A DNA stretch of 64,000 nucleotides. It comes from Halomonas cupida (lineage in GTDB: Bacteria; Pseudomonadota; Gammaproteobacteria; Pseudomonadales; Halomonadaceae). Position 1 is the first letter of the stretch; the number at the start of each line of letters is the position of its first letter. Under the pieces are notes generated by a model. That model was not told the DNA's origin. It did no database searches and saw only the letters and a program-made list of their open reading frames with translations. Of this stretch, positions 27,665 to 39,146 are shown one piece after another. Location: assembly GCF_900142755.1 (NCBI RefSeq), contig NZ_FRCA01000001.1, forward strand, positions 618,888-682,887, read 5' to 3'. A program made the translations under genes and the position numbers.

Positions 27665-27686
27665 TCGCCAATCCGAGTGACATGTG

Positions 27687-27723
27687 CAAGCAAGAGGCCG
27701 CCAATCTGGCGGCCTCTTGCTTG
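27687..27723. terminator. Bidirectional terminator between hda and lipoprotein gene
   Basis: A 17-bp perfect stem with an ATC loop spans the gap between convergent genes. The arms begin CAAGCAAGAGG and end CCTCTTGCTTG. T-tracts are very short on both strands. Confidence 0.8.
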
Positions 27724-27745
27724 ACGGTCGAGGGAATCTCGCGCA

Positions 27746-28333
27746 TCAGCGATGCAGATCCACTTCCGTACGATGACCGTTGCGCAGCGTGGTTTCCTTG
27801 ATGATGATCTGCCGCTGTCCGGTGGTGGGGTCGACGACAGTGCCGGAGACGTAGAAGTCGCCTGGCGGTAGATCTGTCAGTTGGAAGTAGCCGTTGGCAT
27901 CGGTGCGGGTGGCGTGGGTGTATTCACGGGCACGAGGGTCGGCGCGTTCCACGGCTCGACCTGCCAGCGCCTGAGCGGCGGCCTCGGCGGAGTAGGTGGT
28001 GATCGGTGCCACGGAAACGCCTTCGTTGGCGCCAATCACGGTGCCGCCCCCGATATCCATGCTCAGGCGCCCGCTGACGGCTGCCGTGCCGGTGGTCGGC
28101 AACTGGGCATACTCTTCGGGATTGAAGACGACTTCACGCGCTACGCGGCCTTCGTCCTTCGGTGGCTCCTGGGTCTCGGGCGGTGGCTCGGTTGGGCCGG
28201 TGCCATCCTCGATATCAATCACTTCGGGCTGGCGAGTCGTGCCGGTGGGGGCGATCGTTCCACAGCCAACGAGGCTCAGGGTAACGATGGCGGCCATCGT
28301 GGCCAGCGGCCAGCGGCGCTGGGTAGTTGTCAT
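27746..28333 (-). CDS. Putative lipoprotein with carboxypeptidase-regulatory-like fold
   Basis: Envelope protein of 195 residues. The lipobox LVGC places the lipidated cysteine at residue 24. A Pro/Glu-rich linker (about 40-65) follows, then a conserved-looking domain with GRLSMDIGGGTVIGANEGVSVAPITTYS and a C-terminal beta-sandwich repeat of the carboxypeptidase-regulatory type (TDANGYFQLTDLPPGDFYVSG). Such domains usually mediate binding or stability. No enzymatic motif is visible. It stands alone, ending at the bidirectional terminator. The function is unknown. Confidence 0.75.
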   Translation of the reverse strand: MTTTQRRWPLATMAAIVTLSLVGCGTIAPTGTTRQPEVIDIEDGTGPTEPPPETQEPPKDEGRVAREVVFNPEEYAQLPTTGTAAVSGRLSMDIGGGTVIGANEGVSVAPITTYSAEAAAQALAGRAVERADPRAREYTHATRTDANGYFQLTDLPPGDFYVSGTVVDPTTGQRQIIIKETTLRNGHRTEVDLHR

Positions 28334-28500
28334 ATCAAGATCCCTCCTGGATGAAATGGCGTGGTGCCCTGTGGGTCAGCACGAGTTGCAGCATGCTGAA
28401 CTCCCGCCGGGGCGGTGCGGTCATCGTTCCGGCGATGGCGTGGGTTGGTGACCTTGCGCAGCACCGTCCTTGAAATGCACGACGTTCTGATAGCCTAACG

Positions 28501-28534
28501 CAAAATGGCCCCCGGTCCAGTGACCGGGGGCCAT
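28501..28534 (-). terminator. Rho-independent terminator of the phasin gene
   Basis: A 13-bp stem ATGGCCCCCGGTC/GACCGGGGGCCAT with a CAGT loop is followed on the minus strand by TTTTG. It lies 54 bases after the phasin stop. Confidence 0.85.
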
Positions 28535-28587
28535 GTCTTGATGTGAACCTGTCTTGTCAGGCCGACATCGAGAAGTCTACCGACAAC

Positions 28588-28968
28588 TTACTTGGCGTTG
28601 GCTGCCTTGGTCGCAGTGTCGGTGGCCTTCTTGACGTTTGATTCGGTCAACTTCTGGCTCTCGGACACGAAGTCCTGCTGCAGAGCGACGACCTTCTCGG
28701 CATCACCCTTCAGGCGCTCGGTCAGCTCCTTGGCGACCTTCTGCTGGCCTTCCATGTAGCTGCGCAGGCCTTCAGCATCCTTCACCGCAGTGAAAGCGCG
28801 GACCTGAGCCAGGCCAGTGTCGGTGTAGGACTTGACGGCGTCCAGCTGAGCGTGAGCCAGCTTTTCGGTGAAGTCGACAGTCAGGGAAGTGTAGGCGCGA
28901 GCCGGAGCGAAGAACATATCTTCAAACTGGCTGGCGTCGAAGAAAGCCTTGGTGTCAAAAGTGCGCAT
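28588..28968 (-). CDS. phaP: Phasin, PHA-granule-associated protein
   Basis: Amphipathic alpha-helical protein of 126 residues that coats polyhydroxyalkanoate granules. The phasin pattern is clear: FFAPARAYTSLTVDFTEKLAHAQLDAVKSYTDTGLAQ (read in segments), then heptad-like helices and a Lys/Ala-rich C-terminus. The ATG at 28968 is preceded by GGAGA; the frame extends upstream over the leader, but that part overlaps the promoter. No PHA synthase gene lies in the window. The symbol is by family, not by proven orthology. Confidence 0.85.
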   Translation of the reverse strand: MRTFDTKAFFDASQFEDMFFAPARAYTSLTVDFTEKLAHAQLDAVKSYTDTGLAQVRAFTAVKDAEGLRSYMEGQQKVAKELTERLKGDAEKVVALQQDFVSESQKLTESNVKKATDTATKAANAK

Positions 28969-29329
28969 CGTTGAATCTCCTGGGATGATGGAGGTTAGGT
29001 CAAGGCGTTGACCGTTTGGGTCGATGCCTTTCGTTTCTTCAAGAAATCTGTTGCAGGAAGTGGTCATCAAGCAAATATCCCTTCCTGTTGCAGTGCACAA
29101 TAGCAAAGGGTTTTGTGCACTGCAATATGAATTTCCGATGGCCGGTTGCAGGAGGGCGCAGGTTGCCTGCCCGAGCACAGCATGCAGCGTCCGCACCTGA
29201 ACTCAGGGCTTCAGTGCTGTTGGCAGGGTAGGCCGGGGTGATGACATTGAGATGACGCTTGAAAGTGACGTAGTGGGGCGCCATTGTGTCCAACGGACCG
29301 TGGCGCGACCCTTGTTTCAGGAGCAGTGC
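28969..29329. other. Intergenic region between phasin and fumC
   Basis: The 361 bases hold the phasin promoter/operator at 29088-29125 and the fumC leader. Nothing else protein-like is convincing. A G/A-rich site CAGGAG lies just before fumC. Confidence 0.5.
29088..29125 (-). promoter_or_regulatory. Phasin promoter embedded in a 13-bp inverted repeat
   Basis: On the minus strand a -35 TTGCAG (29125-29120) and a -10 TATTGT (29102-29097) are separated by exactly 17 bases. Both lie within or at the edges of the perfect inverted repeat TTGCAGTGCACAA/TTGTGCACTGCAA (29088-29100 and 29113-29125). A repressor bound here would cover the polymerase site. PhaR repressors of phasin genes are known to bind TGCA-rich operators; that PhaR binds here is inferred. 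Confidence 0.7.
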
Positions 29330-30709
<1,380 letters not shown>

Positions 30710-30716
30710 GTCGGCT

Positions 30717-30740
30717 TCGATCCCGCCGAGGTGGGATCGA
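30717..30740. terminator. Hairpin between convergent fumC and glpD
   Basis: TCGATCCC (30717-30724) pairs with GGGATCGA (30733-30740). There is no T-tract, so this is only a candidate terminator. Confidence 0.45.
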
Positions 30741-30745
30741 GCTGC

Positions 30746-32458
30746 TCAGGTCTGAGGGCTGGAGAGCGACAGGGAGTCGCTGTCATCGGTCTGGTCTCCG
30801 GCCTCGATGCATGGATGCTCATCGTCGGTGATGCCTTGCCTGACGAGGTGGCTCTGCGCCGGCGCGAAATATTCCTCGAGACGTTGTTGTGCCTCATCGC
30901 CGAACAGGATTTCGCAGGCTTCACGCAGGCCCGGCGACTGCTGGATCTCAGCCTCGCTGACCACCAGCGAAATCTTCGAGCGGCGGCGCAGGAAGTCTTC
31001 CAGCCGAGTGACCATCTCGCGACTGCGAGCATGCTCCAGCTCGCAACGCAGGTACTCGGTGCCCTCGATCAGCAATTCCGCCTGACGGGGATCCTCGTTG
31101 ATGCGCTCGAGCATGCTGAAGGCTTCCTCGCCATAGCGTCGCCACAGTCGTACGCTGAGAGACTCGCTGGAGGTTGTCGGCGTCCGTTCGTCCAGCCCGA
31201 TCTGACCCGCACGCTCGATAAAGGCCTGACGCCGCTCGGCGCCGGGCTCCCCATACCAGCGTGCCTCCGGGTCGGGAATTTCGATGCCCAGTTGACGCAC
31301 CTCCTCGACGACCTCCTCGCCGACATTCAGGCAGTCGGTGAGTTTGCCACCGAAGATGCTGATGTGTGCGTCTTCGGCGTTGATATCAACGGCATGCTTG
31401 CGCGACATCTGCAGGAAGTCACGTCCGCCGTTCTGGTCGGATCTGACTGCCAGAGGACGTACGCCACAGCGTGTGGAAATGATGTCATCACGGGTGAGAG
31501 GGGCTTCCAGGCGCAGACGCTTGTTGATGTTGTCGAGCACGAAGTTGATGTCGCCATCGGTGATCTCGACTTCGGGGCGCTCCTCGCGAGTGTCGGTGGT
31601 GCCGATGCAGGTGCGAGGCCCCATGGGAATCACGAAGAACAGGCGACCATCGTCGGCGAAGAAGGCCAGTACGCGACGCTGTTCGGTCAGCCGTGGCACG
31701 ATCAGGTGAATGCCCTTGGAAAAAGCATGGTGATGATCGGTGCTCTGGCCGGTCAGCTGGTTATGCCGGTCGACCCAGGGACCGGCTGCGTTGATGACCA
31801 CACGAGCTCGTACTTCAAAGCTGGACTGGTCTGTTACATCACGGACTCGGCAATGCCAGAGTCCGTCCTCGCGTCTGGCGCCGACGGACTCCACATAGTT
31901 GGCGGCACAGGCGCCTGCGTCCAGCGCATTGCGGATGAAGCTGAATACGAAGCGTGCATCGTTGTCGTGCAGGTAGGCATCGGAGTACTCGAAACCACCC
32001 AGCGCCTCATCGGTGTTGATGATCGACTCTTCGTGACGGATGTCCCGCGGTTTGAGAAAGCGCGGAATGCGAGTGAAGCCATTGCCCATCAGCCAATACA
32101 GCCAGGTGCCCGCCCAGAGCGTGCGAGGGTGGAAACGAAAACCCTTGCCGATGGTGGTAAGAAAGCGAATTTCCTGAACCGAGGAGGGGAAGCTCTCGAT
32201 CAGGTGGTTGCGACTCCGGCATAGCTTGCGTACCAGCGCGAAGTCATGGCTCTCCATGTACTTGATACCGCCCCAGACCAGGTTCGAGGACTGCTGGCTG
32301 GTGGCGCTTGCGAAGTCGCCTCGATCGATCAGCGCCACCTTGACGCCCTTGCCGGCCAGGGCCGCAGCCGCCGAGGCGCCGTTGATGCCGCCACCGACGA
32401 TCAAGACGTCGAAGGTATCATCCGACAGGCGTTGTAGATTGCTGTTGCGCAGTTGCAT
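30746..32458 (-). CDS. glpD: Aerobic glycerol-3-phosphate dehydrogenase
   Basis: FAD-dependent membrane-associated enzyme, 570 residues, oxidising sn-glycerol-3-phosphate to DHAP and passing electrons to quinone. The dinucleotide fold FDVLIVGGGINGASAAAALAGKGVKVALID (split here as GGGINGAS at about 22-29) and ATSQQSSNLVWGGIKYME are diagnostic. IGTTDT and GVRPLA blocks complete the FAD site. The C-terminus is longer and acidic compared with the 501-residue E. coli enzyme. Thirty bases separate it from glpK upstream, so glpFKD likely forms one operon. Confidence 0.95.
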   Translation of the reverse strand: MQLRNSNLQRLSDDTFDVLIVGGGINGASAAAALAGKGVKVALIDRGDFASATSQQSSNLVWGGIKYMESHDFALVRKLCRSRNHLIESFPSSVQEIRFLTTIGKGFRFHPRTLWAGTWLYWLMGNGFTRIPRFLKPRDIRHEESIINTDEALGGFEYSDAYLHDNDARFVFSFIRNALDAGACAANYVESVGARREDGLWHCRVRDVTDQSSFEVRARVVINAAGPWVDRHNQLTGQSTDHHHAFSKGIHLIVPRLTEQRRVLAFFADDGRLFFVIPMGPRTCIGTTDTREERPEVEITDGDINFVLDNINKRLRLEAPLTRDDIISTRCGVRPLAVRSDQNGGRDFLQMSRKHAVDINAEDAHISIFGGKLTDCLNVGEEVVEEVRQLGIEIPDPEARWYGEPGAERRQAFIERAGQIGLDERTPTTSSESLSVRLWRRYGEEAFSMLERINEDPRQAELLIEGTEYLRCELEHARSREMVTRLEDFLRRRSKISLVVSEAEIQQSPGLREACEILFGDEAQQRLEEYFAPAQSHLVRQGITDDEHPCIEAGDQTDDSDSLSLSSPQT

Positions 32459-32487
32459 TGGCTTGGCTCCCCGGTGGCGCCTGTTGG

Positions 32488-34047
<1,560 letters not shown>

Positions 34048-34110
34048 CTAATTGTTGGGATGCAAGAGGTCGACAGAATCGTGTGAGTGTAAACGGGGCT
34101 CGAAGAGAGG

Positions 34111-34932
34111 TCAGTCGCAACCGTCGCGTTCGAGTGCTGCAGCCTGACGGCGGGCACCGATGACAGTCCAGGCCAGCCACAGGGCAAGGCCGCCAATGGC
34201 CAGACCCGGTAACAGCGTATCGCCACCGATGAAAACGTGGCTGTAGAACTGTGCTCCTGCGAGTCCACCAATCAGCGGGCCGACCACCGGAATCCAGGCA
34301 TAGCGCCACTGGTTGCTGCCCTTGCCGGGAATCGGTAGCAGGGCATGGGCGATACGCGGCCCGAGGTCACGGGCAGGGTTGATGGCATAGCCGGTGGTAC
34401 CGCCCAGTGACAGCCCGATGGCCAATACCAACAGGCCGACGATGAGGGGGTTGAGGCCGTCGGTGAAGCGATTGGCCCCGATAGCGAGGATGCCCAGCAC
34501 CAGTACAAAGGTGCCGATGATCTCGCTGATCAGGTTGGCCAACGGGCGGTCGATGGCCGGGTCGGTGCAGAACACTGCACGTTTGGCGTCACTGTCGCTG
34601 GTGGCCTGCCAATGCGGCGCATAGTGCAGCCAGACCACGCTGGCCCCAACGATGGCGCCGAGCATCTGCGCCAGCACATAGCCAGGCACATCTCGCCACG
34701 GAAACTCGCCGATACTGGCCAGTGCCAGGGTGACGGCTGGATTGAGATGAGCGCCACTGAATTGACCAACCGCATAGATGCCCATGGCCACGCCGAGGCC
34801 CCAGCCAAAGGTGATGACGATCCAGCCTCCGGCAGCCGCCTTGGATTCCTTGAGCACGACACCGGCTACCACGCCGCCGCCAAAGATGATCAGTAGCATC
34901 GTGCCAACCAGCTCACCGACAAACGGAGTCAT
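34111..34932 (-). CDS. glpF: Glycerol facilitator (aquaglyceroporin)
   Basis: MIP-family channel of 273 residues with six membrane helices and two half-helices. Both NPA boxes are present: GAHLNPAVTLA and GYAINPARDLGPR, the aspartate after the second marking a glycerol-conducting channel. The ATG at 34932 (MTPFVGELVG) has GGGAG upstream and gives the family-type N-terminus. ATG or TTG codons further upstream lack a ribosome site. First gene of glpFKD; GlpR-like operators precede it. Confidence 0.94.
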   Translation of the reverse strand: MTPFVGELVGTMLLIIFGGGVVAGVVLKESKAAAGGWIVITFGWGLGVAMGIYAVGQFSGAHLNPAVTLALASIGEFPWRDVPGYVLAQMLGAIVGASVVWLHYAPHWQATSDSDAKRAVFCTDPAIDRPLANLISEIIGTFVLVLGILAIGANRFTDGLNPLIVGLLVLAIGLSLGGTTGYAINPARDLGPRIAHALLPIPGKGSNQWRYAWIPVVGPLIGGLAGAQFYSHVFIGGDTLLPGLAIGGLALWLAWTVIGARRQAAALERDGCD

Positions 34933-35407
34933 GAAGAGGGGTCTCCCATTTTTCAATACCGGGTCCATCAATGAGGCAATCAACCCAACACCAGAGCCTG
35001 CAGGGGCAATATCTCGGGTTTATTGATTTCGTGACCGGGTATCGGATGGTTTGTTGTAGTGAATCCCGAACGTCCAGATGTTCGAAATACGCCAATTAGG
35101 TTCGAATACGAACAAACAATAGTGCGATAGCGAACAACCGACAAGCCCAAAAGAGCTCGAAGGGCTACACCTTTGGTCGTAGGGATAGTTGCGAAGGTGG
35201 GCGCTGAAAAGGGTTTTATGGCGGTGAAATCAGCGAATGACGGGGCTAGTGGCTATGGCAGAGGGCGCAGCGGGTACCGCAGGAAGGAGCGGTGGGAAAG
35301 GCATGTTCGGTGTTGATATCGAAATGTTCGAAAATGATGGCTCAAACGTTCAGCCATCCTGTTGAGGGGCGCAGGAGCGGAGCGGTGACGGCCGTCCGAT
35401 GACGGCG
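34933..35407. other. glpF upstream control region
   Basis: The 475 bases contain no convincing gene. Two clusters of GlpR-like half or full sites are visible at 35080-35135 and 35303-35341. The rest shows no clear signal. Confidence 0.5.
35080..35135 (-). promoter_or_regulatory. Cluster of GlpR-like operators upstream of glpF
   Basis: Three sites start at 35080 (GTTCG-AAAT-ACGCC), 35100 (GTTCG-AATA-CGAAC, perfect palindrome) and 35122 (GTGCG-ATAG-CGAAC). They are spaced 20 and 22 bases apart, about two helical turns. They match the core of the E. coli GlpR operator, TTCG-N4-CGAA. Further ATGTTCG half sites occur at 35303-35309 and 35324-35330, 21 bases apart. Cooperative GlpR binding to repress glpFKD is inferred. 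Confidence 0.75.
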
Positions 35408-36166
35408 TCAGGCGATATGTAGACGTACATCATGCTCGCGCAGTAGACGCGTGATGCTGGTGGGTGGTTCTCGGTCGGTGAAAAGGGCATGGAGCTGCGA
35501 GACATTGCCCTGGCGGACTACTGGGTTGCGATGGAACTTCGAGTGATCGGCAGCAAGAAAGACCTGGCGAGAGTTGCCGATGATCGCCTGGGCGACACGA
35601 ACTTCCTGGTAGTCGAACTCCAGCAGCGAGCCGTCCTCGTCGATGCCACTGATGCCGATCAGGCCGATATCGACCTTGAACTGATGAATGAAGTCGATGG
35701 TGGCCTCGCCGATGATACCGCCATCCCGAGCTCGCACCTGGCCGCCGGCGACGATGACATTGAAGTCTTCCTTGTGGTGCAGGATGGCGGCGACATTGAG
35801 ATTGTTGGTAATAATCTCCAGGCCCTGGTGTTCGAGCAGGGCCTCGGCGACCAGTTCATTGCTGGTGCCGATATTGATGAACAGTGACGCATGATTGGGT
35901 ACCTGATGGGCAACGGCAGCGGCGATACGTCGCTTGGCGTCCAGGTTGAGCGTCTTGCGGGTGGCATAGGCGGTATTGACGGTGCTGGATTCCAGGCCTG
36001 CTCCACCGTGTACGCGACGTACACGTCCTTCGGCGGCCAGGGCATTGAGGTCACGGCGTATGGTCTGGGGAGTAACCGCAAAGTGTTCGGTCAACTGTTC
36101 GATGCTGGCGTAGCCTTGCTGGCTGACCAACTCGACAATGGCCGCATGGCGTTGTTGTTGATTCAT
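35408..36166 (-). CDS. glpR: GlpR glycerol-3-phosphate regulon repressor
   Basis: DeoR-family repressor of 252 residues, released by glycerol-3-phosphate. The N-terminal helix-turn-helix is [50 protein letters not shown] (residues 6-55 in blocks), and the sugar-phosphate sensor includes [16 protein letters not shown] and [23 protein letters not shown] is the conserved start; the longer frame overlaps its own operator. It lies at the upstream end of the glp cluster and carries its own box at 36194-36213. Confidence 0.95.
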   Translation of the reverse strand: MNQQQRHAAIVELVSQQGYASIEQLTEHFAVTPQTIRRDLNALAAEGRVRRVHGGAGLESSTVNTAYATRKTLNLDAKRRIAAAVAHQVPNHASLFINIGTSNELVAEALLEHQGLEIITNNLNVAAILHHKEDFNVIVAGGQVRARDGGIIGEATIDFIHQFKVDIGLIGISGIDEDGSLLEFDYQEVRVAQAIIGNSRQVFLAADHSKFHRNPVVRQGNVSQLHALFTDREPPTSITRLLREHDVRLHIA

Positions 36167-36193
36167 GGAGGGTTCCGTCTTGAGGGACCATGG

Positions 36194-36213
36194 CATGATC
36201 GTAAACGAACATA
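36194..36213 (-). promoter_or_regulatory. GlpR operator in front of glpR
   Basis: CATGATCGTAAACGAACATA is a near-perfect palindrome with TCG-TAAA-CGA at its core and matches the E. coli GlpR operator at all but about one arm position. It lies 28 bases upstream of the glpR start, consistent with autorepression. Confidence 0.8.
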
Positions 36214-36278
36214 CGAGTCTTGGCGATGGGGAGAGGAGCGGCAAAGCGATACTGTCTTCCTGTACGTAACTCAAGGAC

Positions 36279-36306
36279 TTGCATTTGTCTGCCAGCTGGG
36301 TAAAAT
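36279..36306 (+). promoter_or_regulatory. Candidate promoter of the tRNA-Val cluster
   Basis: A -35 TTGCAT (36279-36284) and a -10 TAAAAT (36301-36306) are separated by 16 bases and precede the first tRNA by 42 bases. Confidence 0.6.
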
Positions 36307-36348
36307 ACGCATCCGTTGTCAGGGCAGTCATTGCCCCGGAGCAGCTAC

Positions 36349-36425
<77 letters not shown>

Positions 36426-36451
36426 GTATGCTGTTACCCGCCGGACATTGC

Positions 36452-36528
36452 AGGACCATAGCTCAGTTGGTTAGAGCGCCACCTTGACATGGTGGAGGTC
36501 GGCGGTTCGAATCCGCCTGGTCCTACCA
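36452..36528 (+). tRNA. tRNA-Val (anticodon GAC), copy 2
   Basis: Same as copy 1 except that the closing pair region of the anticodon stem is changed as a compensated pair (CACC/GGTG instead of TACC/GGTA). It lies 26 bases after copy 1 and encodes CCA. Confidence 0.97.
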
Positions 36529-36610
36529 GATTCTGGCAGCTGGTTGTCTGACAGCCTGACGTTGAAGGCCGCAGCATCGAACATCGAGAGATGCTCAGCC
36601 GAGAAGGTCT

Positions 36611-36674
36611 TCAAGCAAGATGCTCTTCAAGAGTGATACTCTTCAAGAGAGTTGCTCTTGAAAGAGAAGGTTTC
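36611..36674 (+). repeat. 16-bp degenerate repeats between tRNA-Val copies 2 and 3
   Basis: Units TCAAGCAAGATGCTCT, TCAAGAGTGATACTCT, TCAAGAGAGTTGCTCT and a more diverged fourth run at 36611, 36627, 36643 and 36659. Each unit also has local dyad character (CTCTTCAAGAG), so the transcript spacer can fold into several alternative hairpins. Confidence 0.75.
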
Positions 36675-36675
36675 C

Positions 36676-36752
<77 letters not shown>

Positions 36753-36757
36753 GAACG

Positions 36758-36788
36758 AAGCCCCGCAGCAATCGCTGCGGGGCTTTTT
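36758..36788 (+). terminator. Rho-independent terminator of the tRNA-Val operon
   Basis: A stem AAGCCCCGCAGC/GCTGCGGGGCTT with an AATC loop ends in a run of five T. Confidence 0.93.
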
Positions 36789-36804
36789 CTGTTCTTGGGG
36801 AAAG

Positions 36805-36827
36805 AGCTGTAAGCTATAAGCTGTAAG
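36805..36827 (+). repeat. Short GCTRTAA heptamer arm
   Basis: AGCTGT-AAGCTAT-AAGCTGT-AAG gives three tandem copies of a GCTRTAA unit. It is the counterpart, in opposite orientation, of the GGCTTAC array at 36884-36932. Confidence 0.75.
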
Positions 36828-36881
36828 TAGTCCTCCGAAGCAGAAGGGTTGCCGGAAGTTGTCGCAGATTGGATGCTTTCC

Positions 36882-37393
<512 letters not shown>

Positions 37394-37489
37394 GGGTGTT
37401 GCGTTCCCGGTAGCCGGAATGGAAGAAGGCCGGCACAGTGCCGGCCCTCCATCGATCAATACTGCGATACTTGTCTCAACAGGATGCGA

Positions 37490-38284
37490 TCATTCCCAAC
37501 CGGGAACGGCGGCACCCTTGAACAGTTCTTCGGCCTTGGCGGCGACTTCGTCAGTCTGGTAGGCCTCGACCATTTGTTGAATCTCCTCGCGGTCTTCGTC
37601 ACCGGCCCGTACGGCGATGATATTGACGTAGGGGGACTCGGGACCTTCGCTGACCAGGGCGTCATCCAGCAACAGGCCTGCTGGCTGGGCAAAGGTGTTG
37701 TTGATGAAGGCCATGTCGACATCGGGCAGGATGTGCGGCAACTGCGCAGCCTCGATTTCCTGGAAGTCGTAGTCGTGCGGATTCTCGACGATGTTGAGCG
37801 GCGTGACTTCGAGGTTTTCCGGGTCGTCGAGCGTAATCAGACCCTGGTTGTGCAGCAGGATCAGCGAACGGCCCTCGTTCGATGGGTCGTTGGGCAGAGC
37901 GATGGTGGCGCCGTCCGGCAGTTCGTCGAGGCTGTCGTACTTCTCGGAATAGGCACCGATCGGATAGACAAAGGTGCGCCCGGCGATGGCGAAGTCGAAG
38001 CCGCGGTCACGCACCATGGCGTTCATGTACGGCTCGTGCTGGTAGGCATTGGCGTCGAGGCTGCCGTCCGCCAGCGCGGCATTGGGCGTAACATAGTCGG
38101 TGAACTCGATGATCTCGACTTCGAGGCCAAACTTCTCCTCGGCGATATCCGCTGCCACCTGCATGACATCGGTTTCCGGGCCGGCCACGGTACCCACCTT
38201 GATGTGGTGTTCATGGGCCAGTGCCTGGCCGATGGACAGTGACAGAGTGGATAGCGCCAGCGCGCCGATCAGTGTCTTGCGCAT
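37490..38284 (-). CDS. metQ: MetQ methionine-binding protein
   Basis: Periplasmic receptor of the D/L-methionine ABC importer, 264 residues, NlpA family. A signal peptide ends at about residue 23 (IGQALA|HEH); no lipobox cysteine is present, so unlike E. coli MetQ it seems soluble. Family blocks: IKVGTVAGPETDVMQVAADIA, VTPNAALADGSLDANAYQHEPYM (in parts), IALPNDPSNEGRSLILL and DVDMAFINNTFA. RBS GGGAGAC precedes the ATG. A 208-base gap separates it from metI, so it may also have its own promoter. Confidence 0.94.
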   Translation of the reverse strand: MRKTLIGALALSTLSLSIGQALAHEHHIKVGTVAGPETDVMQVAADIAEEKFGLEVEIIEFTDYVTPNAALADGSLDANAYQHEPYMNAMVRDRGFDFAIAGRTFVYPIGAYSEKYDSLDELPDGATIALPNDPSNEGRSLILLHNQGLITLDDPENLEVTPLNIVENPHDYDFQEIEAAQLPHILPDVDMAFINNTFAQPAGLLLDDALVSEGPESPYVNIIAVRAGDEDREEIQQMVEAYQTDEVAAKAEELFKGAAVPGWE

Positions 38285-38492
38285 CGTTGTGTCTCCCTTC
38301 AACTCTCGTGACCAACGTGTCTCGTTGGCAGGTTTCGTCAGTTATGTTCGCCCGTTCCATTCATCGCTGGCTACTGCTTGACGACTACTGATTGCCAGCT
38401 ACTGGCGTCAGTAGGCCATGGCGATACTGGTGCCAATGATAACGGAATAAGCAGGGGCTGTGTAATGCTGTTTGGTTATCAGTCCGATCAAG

Positions 38493-39146
38493 TCACTTGT
38501 GGTTGCTTCTGCGCACCAGATAATCGCCCAGGCTCTGCAGACCCTGAACCATGACCACCAGAATGACCACAGTGATCAGCATGATCGTTTCGTTGTAACG
38601 CTGGTGTCCATAGCGGATGCCCAGGTCGCCGAGTCCGCCGCCACCAACCGCTCCCGCCATCGCAGAATAGCTGATCAAGGTGACCACGGTGATGGTCAGT
38701 GCCGTGTAGATGCCACCACGCGCCTCGGGCAGCAGTACCCTGGTGATGATCTGCCAGGGGGTGGCCCCCATTGATTGTGCAGCCTCGACCAGACCCGGTG
38801 AGATTTCATTGAGCGCGCCCTCGACCAGTCGGGCCACGAACGGAATGGCGGCAATGGTCAATGGCACAGCGGCAGCCATGGTGCCGATGGATGAACCCAC
38901 CAGCAGGCGGGTGAAGGGCACGATGGCCACCAGCAGGATAATGAAGGGGATCGAGCGGCCGATGTTGGTGACCACACTCAGTACGGACTGCAGTATCGGC
39001 TGGGCCAGAATCTGTCCCGGGCGAGTGACATACAGCAGTACACCCAGCGGAATGCCTGCTAGCGCAGCGATGATGCCGGAAATGGCCACCATGTAGATGG
39101 TCTCGAGAGTGGCCTCGAGGATCAGGTTAATCATTGCGCTGGACAT
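38493..39146 (-). CDS. metI: MetI methionine ABC transporter permease
   Basis: Inner-membrane permease of 217 residues with five membrane segments. It shows the MetI-type EAA loop GLVEAAQSMGATPWQIITRVLLPEARGG (in parts) and VGGGGLGDLGIRYGHQRYN at the C-terminal side. The ATG at 39146 follows GGAGGT at eight bases and lies inside the 3' end of metN, overlapping it by 20 bases. It forms a dimer through which methionine passes. Confidence 0.94.
   Translation of the reverse strand: MSSAMINLILEATLETIYMVAISGIIAALAGIPLGVLLYVTRPGQILAQPILQSVLSVVTNIGRSIPFIILLVAIVPFTRLLVGSSIGTMAAAVPLTIAAIPFVARLVEGALNEISPGLVEAAQSMGATPWQIITRVLLPEARGGIYTALTITVVTLISYSAMAGAVGGGGLGDLGIRYGHQRYNETIMLITVVILVVMVQGLQSLGDYLVRRSNHK

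Noticed and set aside
30731..32224. A 497-residue frame antisense to glpD
   Set aside because: It mirrors the codon structure of glpD, which has full FAD and substrate motifs. No ribosome site or known domain.
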